From: an uncultured Myxococcaceae bacterium
GTDB lineage: Bacteria; Myxococcota_A; Polyangia; Polyangiales; Ga0077539
Direction of reading: 5' to 3'
Assembly: GCA_945952225.1 (NCBI GenBank)
Contig: CAMFHP010000045.1
Location: 1 to 56,073, forward strand
DNA length: 56,073 nucleotides
Shown: one piece after another, positions 28,157-35,921 of the stretch
Position numbering within the stretch: the stretch's first letter is position 1
How the letters are laid out: every line of letters begins with the position of its first letter
Program-made: the position numbers and the translations under genes
The notes under the pieces: model-generated
Database searches by the model: none
What the model saw: the letters and a program-made list of their open reading frames with translations, nothing else
What the model was told of the DNA's origin: nothing

Positions 28157-28720
28157 ATGACCCCTCGCGCGCGCCTCCCGATGGCCCTCGCCGCAGCCCT
28201 CACCTGGAGCCTCGCGGCCGACGCGACGGTGCTCTTCGACCGCTCCCTCGACGAGCTCGCGCGCGACGCCGACGCCGTCGTGATCGCGACGCCCTCCGCC
28301 TCGCAGCGCGCGTTCTGGGTGCGCGGACGGATCTTCACCGAGGTCACCGTGCACGTCGACGCCGTGGTCACGGGCCACGCGAGCGCGAACACCGACCTCC
28401 GCGTGCGCCTCCCGGGTGGCACCGTCGGCGAGGTCGGTCAGACCGTCGCGGGCGCCCCTTCACTCACCGCAGGCGCGACGGTGGTGCTCTTTCTCTCGCC
28501 GCCGCGCGAGGGCGACGCGCGCGTCATCGAATCCTTCGCAGCGGGTGTGCTCCCGATGGTCTCGACCCCGGCGGGCGAGGTGCGCGTGATGCCCGCACGC
28601 ACCGAGGGACTCACGCTCGTTCCACCGCCCTCGCCGTCGCCCGCTACGCGCTTCACGCTGCCGTCCGCGGGCCTCGCGCTTCCCACCTTCGTCGCCCGCC
28701 TCCGCGAGGCCGCGCGATGA
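28157..28720 (+). CDS. Secreted protein of unknown function
   Basis: 187 aa with a signal peptide (basic n-region then ALAAALTWSLAADA, about 1-23). The mature part begins VLFDRSLDELARDADAVVIATP and has beta-rich stretches such as IFTEVTVHVDAVVTGHA and ATVVLFLSPPREG; I know this layout from secreted proteins found next to matrixin-like proteases in myxobacteria, but the domain has no function I can name. Its TGA overlaps the ATG of the protease gene (ATGA), so they are translationally coupled. Confidence 0.78.
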   Translation: MTPRARLPMALAAALTWSLAADATVLFDRSLDELARDADAVVIATPSASQRAFWVRGRIFTEVTVHVDAVVTGHASANTDLRVRLPGGTVGEVGQTVAGAPSLTAGATVVLFLSPPREGDARVIESFAAGVLPMVSTPAGEVRVMPARTEGLTLVPPPSPSPATRFTLPSAGLALPTFVARLREAAR

Positions 28721-29577
28721 CCCGCAGCGCCCTCGCCCTCGCCCTCGCCCTCGCGGTCTCGCCCTCGTCTGCCCTCGCGTACTGCCGCACCACCACGTCG
28801 GCCGCGCAGCCCGACCCCACGCGGTGCCCGACGGTGGGCGAGCCCGTCGCGTGGGCCACCGGATGCACGAGCCTCCGCATCAACCCCACGGTGCTCGCGC
28901 CGGGCATCTCGCTCGCGCAGTTTCACTCGGCGGTCGAAGACTCGATCCAGGCGTGGAAGGTCGTCGCCTGCAACGCCACCACGCGCGCGGCGCCGTCGTT
29001 CGAACTGGTGCTGCTCCCCGACGCCGACCTCGACGTGGGCTACGAGCAGAACGGCGCGAACAGCAACGTCGTGACCTTTCGCGCGACCTGGGAGAACGAC
29101 GCGTACCACCCGTCGAACGCCGCGGCGATCACCGTGGTCACCTTCGGCTCTCGCACCGGCGCGATCCTCGACGCCGACACCGAGTTCAACGTCGTCGGGC
29201 GATACCCCTTCAGCTACGACGGCGGCCCCGCGACCACCGACCTTCGCACCGTCGCGACGCACGAATTCGGGCACACGCAGGGCCTCGCGCACAGCGCCGA
29301 TCGCGCCGCGGTGATGTGGTACACGGCGGGTCAGGGAGAGCGGCGCCGCACGCCCAACGCCGACGACGTGGCGGGCATCTGCGCGGTGTATCCGCCAGGA
29401 CGCGCGGTGCGCTGCGATCCCGAGCTGCGCGAGCAGGCCCTCGAAGGCGGCGGCGCGACGTGCACGGCCTCGCGACCGTCGACTCGCAGGCCCGCGGGTG
29501 TCGTGTCCGTGGTCGCAGCGGCGGTCGTTGCGGCCGCGATCGCGCGCCGTTTTGTTGCGCGGCGCCGCACGAGCTAG
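28717..29577 (+). CDS. Matrixin-like secreted metalloprotease with C-terminal sorting-type tail
   Basis: 286 aa. Signal peptide 1-21 (ends ALAYC). Zinc site HEFGHTQGLAH at 182-192 is the extended HExxHxxGxxH of metzincins, with the Met-turn in AAVMWY about 8 residues further on. The C-terminus has Cys (GGGATCTA), a hydrophobic helix (VVSVVAAAVVAAAIA) and a basic end (RRFVARRRTS), which resembles a MYXO-CTERM surface-sorting signal. ATG at 28717 overlaps the upstream stop. Most likely anchored at or released from the cell surface to cleave extracellular proteins; substrate unknown. Confidence 0.86.
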   Translation: MTRSALALALALAVSPSSALAYCRTTTSAAQPDPTRCPTVGEPVAWATGCTSLRINPTVLAPGISLAQFHSAVEDSIQAWKVVACNATTRAAPSFELVLLPDADLDVGYEQNGANSNVVTFRATWENDAYHPSNAAAITVVTFGSRTGAILDADTEFNVVGRYPFSYDGGPATTDLRTVATHEFGHTQGLAHSADRAAVMWYTAGQGERRRTPNADDVAGICAVYPPGRAVRCDPELREQALEGGGATCTASRPSTRRPAGVVSVVAAAVVAAAIARRFVARRRTS

Positions 29578-29591
29578 CTACTTCCAGAAGG

Positions 29592-30725
29592 GTGACAACG
29601 GCGGTTCGATCGATGGCGGCGTGCGCGGGTGCGCTCGTGCTCGCCCTCGCCCCCGAGGCCTCGGCGCAGGACGTGTGGCAGCGCCCGCACCGCGCCATGC
29701 GCCACATCCACCGCCGCGACGGATGGGTCGACTGGCATCTGCTCACCATCGACCTTCGCCACCCCGGCGTGCGCATCGTCGGAACGCCCGAATCGATGCT
29801 CGCGCCCACGGCCCCCGGCGGCGCCCATCGCTGGCGCACGACGAGTGATTTCGCGCGGGCCACCGGCGCGCAGGTCGCGATCAACGCGAACTACTACGAC
29901 ATCTTTCACGGCGCGTTCACGACCTGCGGGCTCACCATGTCGAACGGTCGCGTGTGGACGAGCACCTACGTCGACCGCCGCCTCGAATGCTGGGCGAGCA
30001 TCGGCTTCGGCTCGCGCGGTCGCGCCGCGGTGTTCGACTCGCACGGCAAGACCTTCGGGCCCGCCGCCGAGCCGTGGATGTCCGAAGTGGTCACGGGCTC
30101 GCCCACGGTGCTCCGCGGCGGCGAGGTGCTCACGTACACGGCTCCGCGACACGCGCTCGTGCCCAACCCCCGCACGCTCCTCGGCCTCGACGCGCGGCGC
30201 GAGACGCTCTTCGTCATGGTGGTCAACGGACGCGAGGGCGCGGGCCGCGGGCTCACCTGCCCGGAGGCCGCACGCATCCTTCGCGACTTCGGCGCCAGTG
30301 ATGCGGTGAACCTCGATGGCGGCGGGAGCTCGACGCTCTACATCCGCGACGAGGGCGGCATGGTCAGCCGTCCGGCCGATGGCGTGGAGCGCGCCGTGGG
30401 CAACCACCTCGGCATCGTGATCGACGAGCACGCGCTCCCCGAGGTGCCCGAGGCCCCCGAAGCGCCCGCGCCGACGCCCCGCAACGCCCCGCAGGCGCCC
30501 TCGCACCGCGCGTCCATCGAGATCCCCGGACTGCCCCGCCACGCGCCCGCAGGAGCCCCTCCCGCGCGTCCGCGTGGCCCCGTGGCGCCGCCGCTGCGCG
30601 ACCAGGTGATGCGCGCCGGATGTGACGCCGCGCCGTCGGTGGGCGTCCGTCCGCAGCACGCGCTCGCCCTCGTGGCGGCCGCTGCGGGCCTGTGGCTCCG
30701 TCGACGCCGCCGCGACGCCCGCTGA
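29592..30725 (+). CDS. Phosphodiester glycosidase family protein with MYXO-CTERM-like tail
   Basis: About 377 aa. The catalytic domain carries the NAGPA (PF09992) signatures VAINANYYD and DAVNLDGGGSSTLYI with GLDARRETLFVMVVNGRE between. NAGPA-type enzymes cleave sugar phosphodiesters, for example in N-glycan tags or teichoic-acid-like polymers. A Pro/Ala-rich linker leads to AGCDAAPS, a hydrophobic helix and RRRRRDAR, a MYXO-CTERM-like tail. GTG at 29592 gives a basic n-region (TTAVRSM) before the signal peptide; the ATG at 29613 is an alternative without a positive charge. 14 bp after the protease gene. Confidence 0.87.
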   Translation: MTTAVRSMAACAGALVLALAPEASAQDVWQRPHRAMRHIHRRDGWVDWHLLTIDLRHPGVRIVGTPESMLAPTAPGGAHRWRTTSDFARATGAQVAINANYYDIFHGAFTTCGLTMSNGRVWTSTYVDRRLECWASIGFGSRGRAAVFDSHGKTFGPAAEPWMSEVVTGSPTVLRGGEVLTYTAPRHALVPNPRTLLGLDARRETLFVMVVNGREGAGRGLTCPEAARILRDFGASDAVNLDGGGSSTLYIRDEGGMVSRPADGVERAVGNHLGIVIDEHALPEVPEAPEAPAPTPRNAPQAPSHRASIEIPGLPRHAPAGAPPARPRGPVAPPLRDQVMRAGCDAAPSVGVRPQHALALVAAAAGLWLRRRRRDAR

Positions 30726-30758
30726 TCGCCGTGCGCCCCTGTGATATCTCGCGGGACC

Positions 30759-31652
30759 ATGAACGTACCGCTCCCCTCGCCTGCCGACCTCTCGCCGCTC
30801 GAGGTCTCGCGCATCCTCGACACCGCGCTCGCCGAAGACCTCGCAGCCGGTGACCTCACCACGCGCGCCGTGGTGCCGCCCGACGCCGTCGCGCGCGGAG
30901 AGTTCATCACGCGTGAGCCCCTCGTGGTGGCAGGCCTCGCGCTCGCGGCGCTCACGTTCCAGCGCGTCGATCCCCGCGTGACCTTCACCGCGCTCGTGCA
31001 CGACGGCGCGCACCTCGATCCGCGCGCGGTCATCGCCCGCGTCGAAGGCCCGGCCCACGGTGTTCTCACCGGCGAGCGCGTCTCGCTGAACCTCCTGCAG
31101 CGCATGAGCGGCGTCGCCACGCGCACCCGCGATTTCGTCGCCGCCGTGCCGAAGGGAACGCCCACGCGCATCACCGACACGCGCAAGACCACGCCGGGCC
31201 TGCGCGCCATCGAGCGCTACGCCGTGCGCATGGGCGGCGGGCACAACCACCGCAACGACCTCGGCGCGGGCGTGCTCATCAAAGACAACCACATCGCCGT
31301 GTGCGGCGGCGTGCGCGCGGCCATCGAGCGCGCGCGGGCCAACGCTCCCCACACGGTTCGCATCGAGTGTGAGGTCGACAGCCTCGCGATGCTCGACGAG
31401 GCCCTCGCCGCGAAGGCCGACGTCATCATGCTCGACAACTTCGACGACGCGCGGGTGGGCGAAGCCATGGAGCGCGTCGCGAAGGCCTCGCCGCGTCCGC
31501 TCATCGAGGTGTCGGGCGGCGTCAAGCACGAGCGCATCGCGACCCTCGCGCGCCTCGGCGTCGACATCATCTCCGTGGGTTCGCTCACGCACGGCGCACG
31601 CGCCATCGACATCGGCCTCGACCTCACGGTCACCGGCGCGTGGACGACCTGA
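30759..31652 (+). CDS. nadC: Nicotinate-nucleotide pyrophosphorylase (quinolinate phosphoribosyltransferase)
   Basis: 297 aa. Converts quinolinate and PRPP to nicotinate mononucleotide in de novo NAD synthesis. Motifs: LAEDLAAGDLTTRAV, ERVSLNLLQRMSGVAT, DTRKTTPGLRAIERYAV (quinolinate-binding Arg/Lys), GGGHNHRNDLGAGVLIKDNH, EVSGG and ISVGSLTH (phosphate loop). ATG at 30759 fits the family start. Its end overlaps the birA start by 13 bp in another frame, so the two are coupled. nadA and nadB are not in the window. Confidence 0.95.
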   Translation: MNVPLPSPADLSPLEVSRILDTALAEDLAAGDLTTRAVVPPDAVARGEFITREPLVVAGLALAALTFQRVDPRVTFTALVHDGAHLDPRAVIARVEGPAHGVLTGERVSLNLLQRMSGVATRTRDFVAAVPKGTPTRITDTRKTTPGLRAIERYAVRMGGGHNHRNDLGAGVLIKDNHIAVCGGVRAAIERARANAPHTVRIECEVDSLAMLDEALAAKADVIMLDNFDDARVGEAMERVAKASPRPLIEVSGGVKHERIATLARLGVDIISVGSLTHGARAIDIGLDLTVTGAWTT

Positions 31653-32395
31653 CCCGCTTCGAGAGCCCCTGCGCGCACCTGGGTCGACGCTTCGAACTCC
31701 GCTCGGAGACGGGCTCGACCAACGACGACGCGCGCACGCTCGCGGCCCACGGCGCACCGCACGGCACGCTCGTCGTCGCCGACACCCAGTCCTCGGGACG
31801 CGGCCGTCGCGGGCGGCACTGGAGCTCTCCGCCCGGCGAGAACCTCTACGCGTCCTTCGTGCTGCGTCCGCAGATCGCGCTCTCCGACGCGCCGCTCCTC
31901 GCGCTCGTCGCGGGTCTCGCCTTCGCTGAAGCGCTCGTCACCTTCACCGACGTGCCCGTGCGCGTGAAGTGGCCCAACGACGTGCGCGCGGCGAACCGCA
32001 AGCTCGCGGGGGTGCTCGTCGAAGGCAGCCTCCGCGGCAGCGAGCTCGCGTGGGTGGTGCTCGGCGTCGGCGTGAACGTGCGCGGCCTCGAAGCGCCGCC
32101 GGGGTTGGAGTCCATCGCGACGTCGCTGCGGATGCTCCGCGGCGGCGAAGACCTCGCGCGCGCCGACGTGCTCGCGGCCCTCTGCGCGCGGCTCGAAGCG
32201 CGCCTCGACACCTTCGAACGCCTCGGCTTCGCGGCGCTGCACCGCGACCTCTCCGCACGCTGCGAGACCCTCGGAACACGGGTCACCGTCGAGGGCGTCG
32301 ACGGTGTCGCGGAGTCGATCGCGAACGATGGCGCGCTCTGCATTCGCACCGACCGCGGCGAGCTCGTGCCCGTGCGCGTCGGTGAGGTCGGCTGA
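31640..32395 (+). CDS. birA: Biotin--[acetyl-CoA-carboxylase] ligase, without DNA-binding domain
   Basis: 251 aa monofunctional (group I) biotin protein ligase. Catalytic signatures: ETGSTNDDAR, SSGRGRRGRHWSSP (biotinyl-AMP loop GRGRRGR, 53-59), and RVKWPND (KWPND, 110-114), with GVLVEG and VLGVGVNV. No N-terminal helix-turn-helix, so it attaches biotin to carboxyl carrier proteins but is unlikely to repress bio genes. GTG start lies inside the nadC end. The pairing of nadC and birA in one transcript is seen in other bacteria. Confidence 0.92.
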   Translation: MDDLTRFESPCAHLGRRFELRSETGSTNDDARTLAAHGAPHGTLVVADTQSSGRGRRGRHWSSPPGENLYASFVLRPQIALSDAPLLALVAGLAFAEALVTFTDVPVRVKWPNDVRAANRKLAGVLVEGSLRGSELAWVVLGVGVNVRGLEAPPGLESIATSLRMLRGGEDLARADVLAALCARLEARLDTFERLGFAALHRDLSARCETLGTRVTVEGVDGVAESIANDGALCIRTDRGELVPVRVGEVG

Positions 32396-32403
32396 AAAAC
32401 GGC

Positions 32404-32442
32404 GGCGCCCCCGCCGGTGCCATCGCACACAACGGGGGCGTC
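32404..32442 (+). terminator. Possible terminator between birA and gltA
   Basis: GGCGCCCCCG (32404-32413) can pair with CGGGGGCGTC (32433-32442) with one mismatch and a 19-base loop, between the convergent birA and gltA ends. No T-run; moderate support only. Confidence 0.35.
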
Positions 32443-32464
32443 GTCGGAGGCCGCGATCCGTCGA

Positions 32465-33763
32465 TCAGCGCGCGAGCTTCACGCGCTGGTCGATGTCGAC
32501 GTAGTCGCGCGCCGTGGCGCCGGTGTAGATCTGGCGCGGACGGCCGATGGGGAGCTTCTGCTGGTTCATCTCACGCCAGTGGGCGATCCAGCCGGGGAGG
32601 CGTCCGAGGGCGAACATGACCGTCATCATGTTCGTGGGGATGCCGAGGGCGCGGTAGATGAGACCCGAGTAGAAGTCGACGTTCGGGTACAGCTTGCGCG
32701 CGACGAAGTACTCGTCACGGAGCGCGACCTCTTCGAGGCGCTTCGCCAGGTCGAGGAGCGGATCGTTGACGTTGAGCTTCGCAAGCACGCGATCGGCGGC
32801 GGCCTTGATGATCTTCGCGCGGGGGTCGAAGTTCTTGTAGACGCGGTGGCCGAAGCCCATGAGGCGGAAGTTCGAGTCCTTGCTCTTCGCGAGGTCGATG
32901 TACTTCTGCAGGTTGCCGCCGTCGGCGTGGATCTGCCCGAGCATCTCGAGCACTTCCTGGTTGGCGCCGCCGTGGAGCGGGCCCCAGAGCGCGAGGATGC
33001 CGGCCGCCACCGAGGCGAACATGTTCGAGCGCGCGCTGCCCACGAGGCGCACCGTCGACGTCGAGCAGTTCTGCTCGTGGTCGGCGTGGAGGATGAGCAG
33101 CAGGTCGAGCGCGCGGGCGTACTCGGGGTCGACCTCGTAGTCCTCCGAGGGCACCGCGAACATCATCTTCAGGAAGTTCGCCGTGTAGCCCAGCTTGTTG
33201 TCGGGATAGACGTACGGCTGGTTGCGCGAGCGCTTGAAACCCCAGGCCGCGATGGTCGGGAGCTTGGCGAGCAGGCGGTACGTCGAGATCTCGACGTCGC
33301 GCGCGTTCAGCGGATCGTTCGAGTCCTGATAGAAGGTCGAGAGCGCCGACACGGTCGACGCGAGGATCGCCATCGGGTGCGCGTCACGGGGGAAGGCGTT
33401 GAAGAGGTTCTTCAGGTCTTCCTGCACGAGGGTGTGGCGCGAGAGCGTGTGCTGAAAGTTGTCGAGCTGCTCCTTCGTGGGCAGCTCGCCGTAGATCACC
33501 AGCCACGCCACTTCGAGGAACGAGCTCTTCTCCGCGAGCTGATCGATGGGGTACCCGCGGTACCGCAGGATGCCCTGCTCACCGTCGAGGAACGTGATCG
33601 CGCTCGTGCACGAGGCCGTGTTCACGAACCCCGGGTCGAGGGTCACGAGCCCCGTCTGCGCGCGGAGCTTGCTGATGTCGATGCCGGGCTCGTTCTCCGT
33701 GCCGATCGTGACCGGGTACTCGAATGACTTGTCGTTGTAGTTGAGCGTCGTGTTCTTCGCCAT
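32465..33763 (-). CDS. gltA: Citrate synthase
   Basis: 432 aa, type II-like (long) citrate synthase, condensing acetyl-CoA and oxaloacetate at the TCA cycle entry. Catalytic features: RYRGYPIDQLAE near the N-terminus, LHADHEQNCSTSTVRLVGSA (His), WGPLHGGANQEVLEML (His) and MGFGHRVYKNFDPRAKI (the GHRVYK loop), plus VDFYSGLIYRALGIP with the catalytic Asp. AGGAG lies 8 bases before the ATG at 33763. Convergent with birA; a stretch of 168 bp separates its start from the cytochrome gene stop. Confidence 0.96.
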   Translation of the reverse strand: MAKNTTLNYNDKSFEYPVTIGTENEPGIDISKLRAQTGLVTLDPGFVNTASCTSAITFLDGEQGILRYRGYPIDQLAEKSSFLEVAWLVIYGELPTKEQLDNFQHTLSRHTLVQEDLKNLFNAFPRDAHPMAILASTVSALSTFYQDSNDPLNARDVEISTYRLLAKLPTIAAWGFKRSRNQPYVYPDNKLGYTANFLKMMFAVPSEDYEVDPEYARALDLLLILHADHEQNCSTSTVRLVGSARSNMFASVAAGILALWGPLHGGANQEVLEMLGQIHADGGNLQKYIDLAKSKDSNFRLMGFGHRVYKNFDPRAKIIKAAADRVLAKLNVNDPLLDLAKRLEEVALRDEYFVARKLYPNVDFYSGLIYRALGIPTNMMTVMFALGRLPGWIAHWREMNQQKLPIGRPRQIYTGATARDYVDIDQRVKLAR

Positions 33764-33931
33764 CGGGCGTCTCCTGCACTCGGGTCTCGCGCCTGCGGTG
33801 AGCAACGAGGGTCTCTTCGCAGCGGGGCGCGAGAATACGCGAACCTTCTTTGGATACCAGCGCGCAATTTGCCGTTTCGTGCCGTGCGAACGCGGCGCAA
33901 CGAACACGGGCGTCGCAGCCTCGAACAGCGC

Positions 33932-35917
33932 TCAGAGCGAGCGCATGTACTCCACGAGATCGTCGATCTCGGTGTCGGTGAGGCGCTCGATGTGTCCCAT
34001 GCGTCCGCGCGTCCGAAGCAGCGCGTCGCGGAGCGTAGGTGCAGACCCGTCGTGGAGGTAGGGCGCCGAATCCGCGATGCCTCGCAATCCCGGTGTATCG
34101 AAGCTGCACGGCGCGCGGGGAGCGCCGTTGGCATCCGCGTGCGCGCGATCGGGCCACGCGGGATCGGTGTTGCACGAGCCCACGTCGTAGAGGCGCGGCG
34201 CCGCGAGCGTCCCCTCGCCCGAGTCGGTGAAGCGCTCGCCGCGATGGCAACCCGCGCAGCCCACGTCTTCGCGCTCGAAGAGCGCACGCCCGCGGGCCAC
34301 CCGCGCGGCATCGGTGCGCGGCGGAATCGGTGCGGGAATCGCCCGGTCGACGTACTCGCGCAACGCCACGAGGTACGGATGGAGCGCGGGGTCGTCGCGA
34401 AACGCGGGCCCATCGCCGCCCTGCTCCTCAGAGATGATCCGCCAGTAGTCCTCGACGTTCGTGAGCATCGCGGTGCGGAGCAGCGGGCCCGTGCCCAGCG
34501 TGCCGCCCGCATTCGACGGCGTGTCGCGGGGACCGACCTTGAACCGCCACAGCACCCCGTCGCTGCGCCCCTCGATGTGGCAGCTCGCGCAGGCCACCCA
34601 GAAGTTCTGCGTGATCGGGAGCTCCGCGCTGTTCGCGCTGTAGAACACGCGCTGCCCCGTGCGCAGGTTCGCGGGCATCGGGTCTCGCAGCGTGCGCGCG
34701 ATGGGCTCGCCGTTGCGGGTCACCTCCAGCCCCTCGTCGCCGCTGCGCAGGTCGAGCACCGCGACGGAGAGCGAGTTGCGAAGGTCGACGTACGCGTGGG
34801 CGCCATCGGGCGACACCACGACGCCCTCGGGCATGTGTCCTCCGAGCGGTCGCACGAGGCCCTGCGGCGCTTCGACGTGGCGCTCGGCGTCGATCACCGT
34901 GAGGTCGTCGCTGTTGGTGTTCACCACGAGCGCCCAGCGGCCGTCGGGCGTGAAGTCGAGCGCGTGCGGACCCGACGTGATGCTCTGGAGCCCGAAGCGG
35001 CGACGAACGTCGGGCGCCACACCGAGCGAGGCGACGCTCATCCACTGGCGACGCGCGCCGTCGACGAACACGCTCACCGCGGGAAACACGGTGGTTTCGA
35101 AGTTCAACTCCAGCTCGCCGCGCGTGCCCACGGGGCGTTGTGCGGTCTGCGTCGAGAGCAGCAGGTGCGGCGTCCAGAGTTCCGCGCCATTGGGGCGCAC
35201 GGCGAGGTCGTAGAGTCCCCGCGACTCGCCGTTGGGCACCCGCGCATCGTCGACCCGTGCGATGGCATCGAGCGTCGCGTTCGACACGACTCGCAGCGTC
35301 GCGGGATCGAGCGTGCTCACGCCGCCGGCGAGGAGGTGCGACACGTAGAGCGAGCGTCCGTCTGTCGACCACGCGAGGCCCCAGGGCTTCGCCGCCGTGC
35401 GCATGGTGGTGGTGACGACGCGGCGCGCGGCGTCGATGCGCGCGACCGTTCCGTCGTTCGCGCAGGCGACGTACACGACGCGTTCGTCGGGCGACACGAG
35501 CACGCCCGCGGCCTCGGATCCGACGGCGATGCGCGCGGTCACCCTGCCCGTCGTGAGGTCGACGATCGACACGTCGCTCGACCGCATGCCCGTCACGTAG
35601 AGCCGCTGCGCGCCGGGGCTGAGCGCGAGCGCGCGCGGGTGCACCGACGGCGTGAAGCGCCCCGCAGCGTCGGGCGTCGGCGGGTCTGCGAGGGGAATCT
35701 CTCGCACGAGGCGCCGCGTGCTCACGTCGAGTTCGGAGACGCTGTCGCTGTCGGCGTTGACCACCCACACGCGCGTGCCGTCGGGCGACACGGCGATGGA
35801 GCTGGAGTGCCGCGCGACGGGGCCCGCGGAGCGACCTGCGGCGAAGAGCGGAGGGTCGGACGCGCCCTCGGAGCTGCACGACGCGAGCATGAGGACGCAG
35901 AGCGCGAAGCGACGCAT
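33932..35917 (-). CDS. Lipoprotein: beta-propeller fused to a dihaem cytochrome c peroxidase/MauG-like domain
   Basis: 661 aa. Lipobox-like MLASC (Cys14). Residues about 35-400 are YVTN/WD-like propeller repeats (IAVSPDGTRVWVVNADSDSVSELD, LALSPGAQRLYVTG, VLVSPDERVVYVACANDGTV, LDFTPDGRWALVVNTNSDDL, VVVSPDGAHAYVDL). Residues about 415-661 form a dihaem peroxidase domain: haem sites CASCH (443-447) and CAGCH (554-558), and the late family signature FDTPGLRGIADSAPYLHDGS. CCP-type enzymes reduce peroxide; MauG/MbnH relatives oxidise aromatic residues of a partner protein. Starts 4 bp after the stop of the unknown lipoprotein gene, so they are one operon. Which activity applies is inference. Confidence 0.9.
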   Translation of the reverse strand: MRRFALCVLMLASCSSEGASDPPLFAAGRSAGPVARHSSSIAVSPDGTRVWVVNADSDSVSELDVSTRRLVREIPLADPPTPDAAGRFTPSVHPRALALSPGAQRLYVTGMRSSDVSIVDLTTGRVTARIAVGSEAAGVLVSPDERVVYVACANDGTVARIDAARRVVTTTMRTAAKPWGLAWSTDGRSLYVSHLLAGGVSTLDPATLRVVSNATLDAIARVDDARVPNGESRGLYDLAVRPNGAELWTPHLLLSTQTAQRPVGTRGELELNFETTVFPAVSVFVDGARRQWMSVASLGVAPDVRRRFGLQSITSGPHALDFTPDGRWALVVNTNSDDLTVIDAERHVEAPQGLVRPLGGHMPEGVVVSPDGAHAYVDLRNSLSVAVLDLRSGDEGLEVTRNGEPIARTLRDPMPANLRTGQRVFYSANSAELPITQNFWVACASCHIEGRSDGVLWRFKVGPRDTPSNAGGTLGTGPLLRTAMLTNVEDYWRIISEEQGGDGPAFRDDPALHPYLVALREYVDRAIPAPIPPRTDAARVARGRALFEREDVGCAGCHRGERFTDSGEGTLAAPRLYDVGSCNTDPAWPDRAHADANGAPRAPCSFDTPGLRGIADSAPYLHDGSAPTLRDALLRTRGRMGHIERLTDTEIDDLVEYMRSL

Positions 35918-35921
35918 GGGA

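Noticed and set aside
33780-33931. Promoter of gltA
   Set aside because: A TATTCT-like -10 is visible on the minus strand but no acceptable -35 at the right distance; left uncalled.
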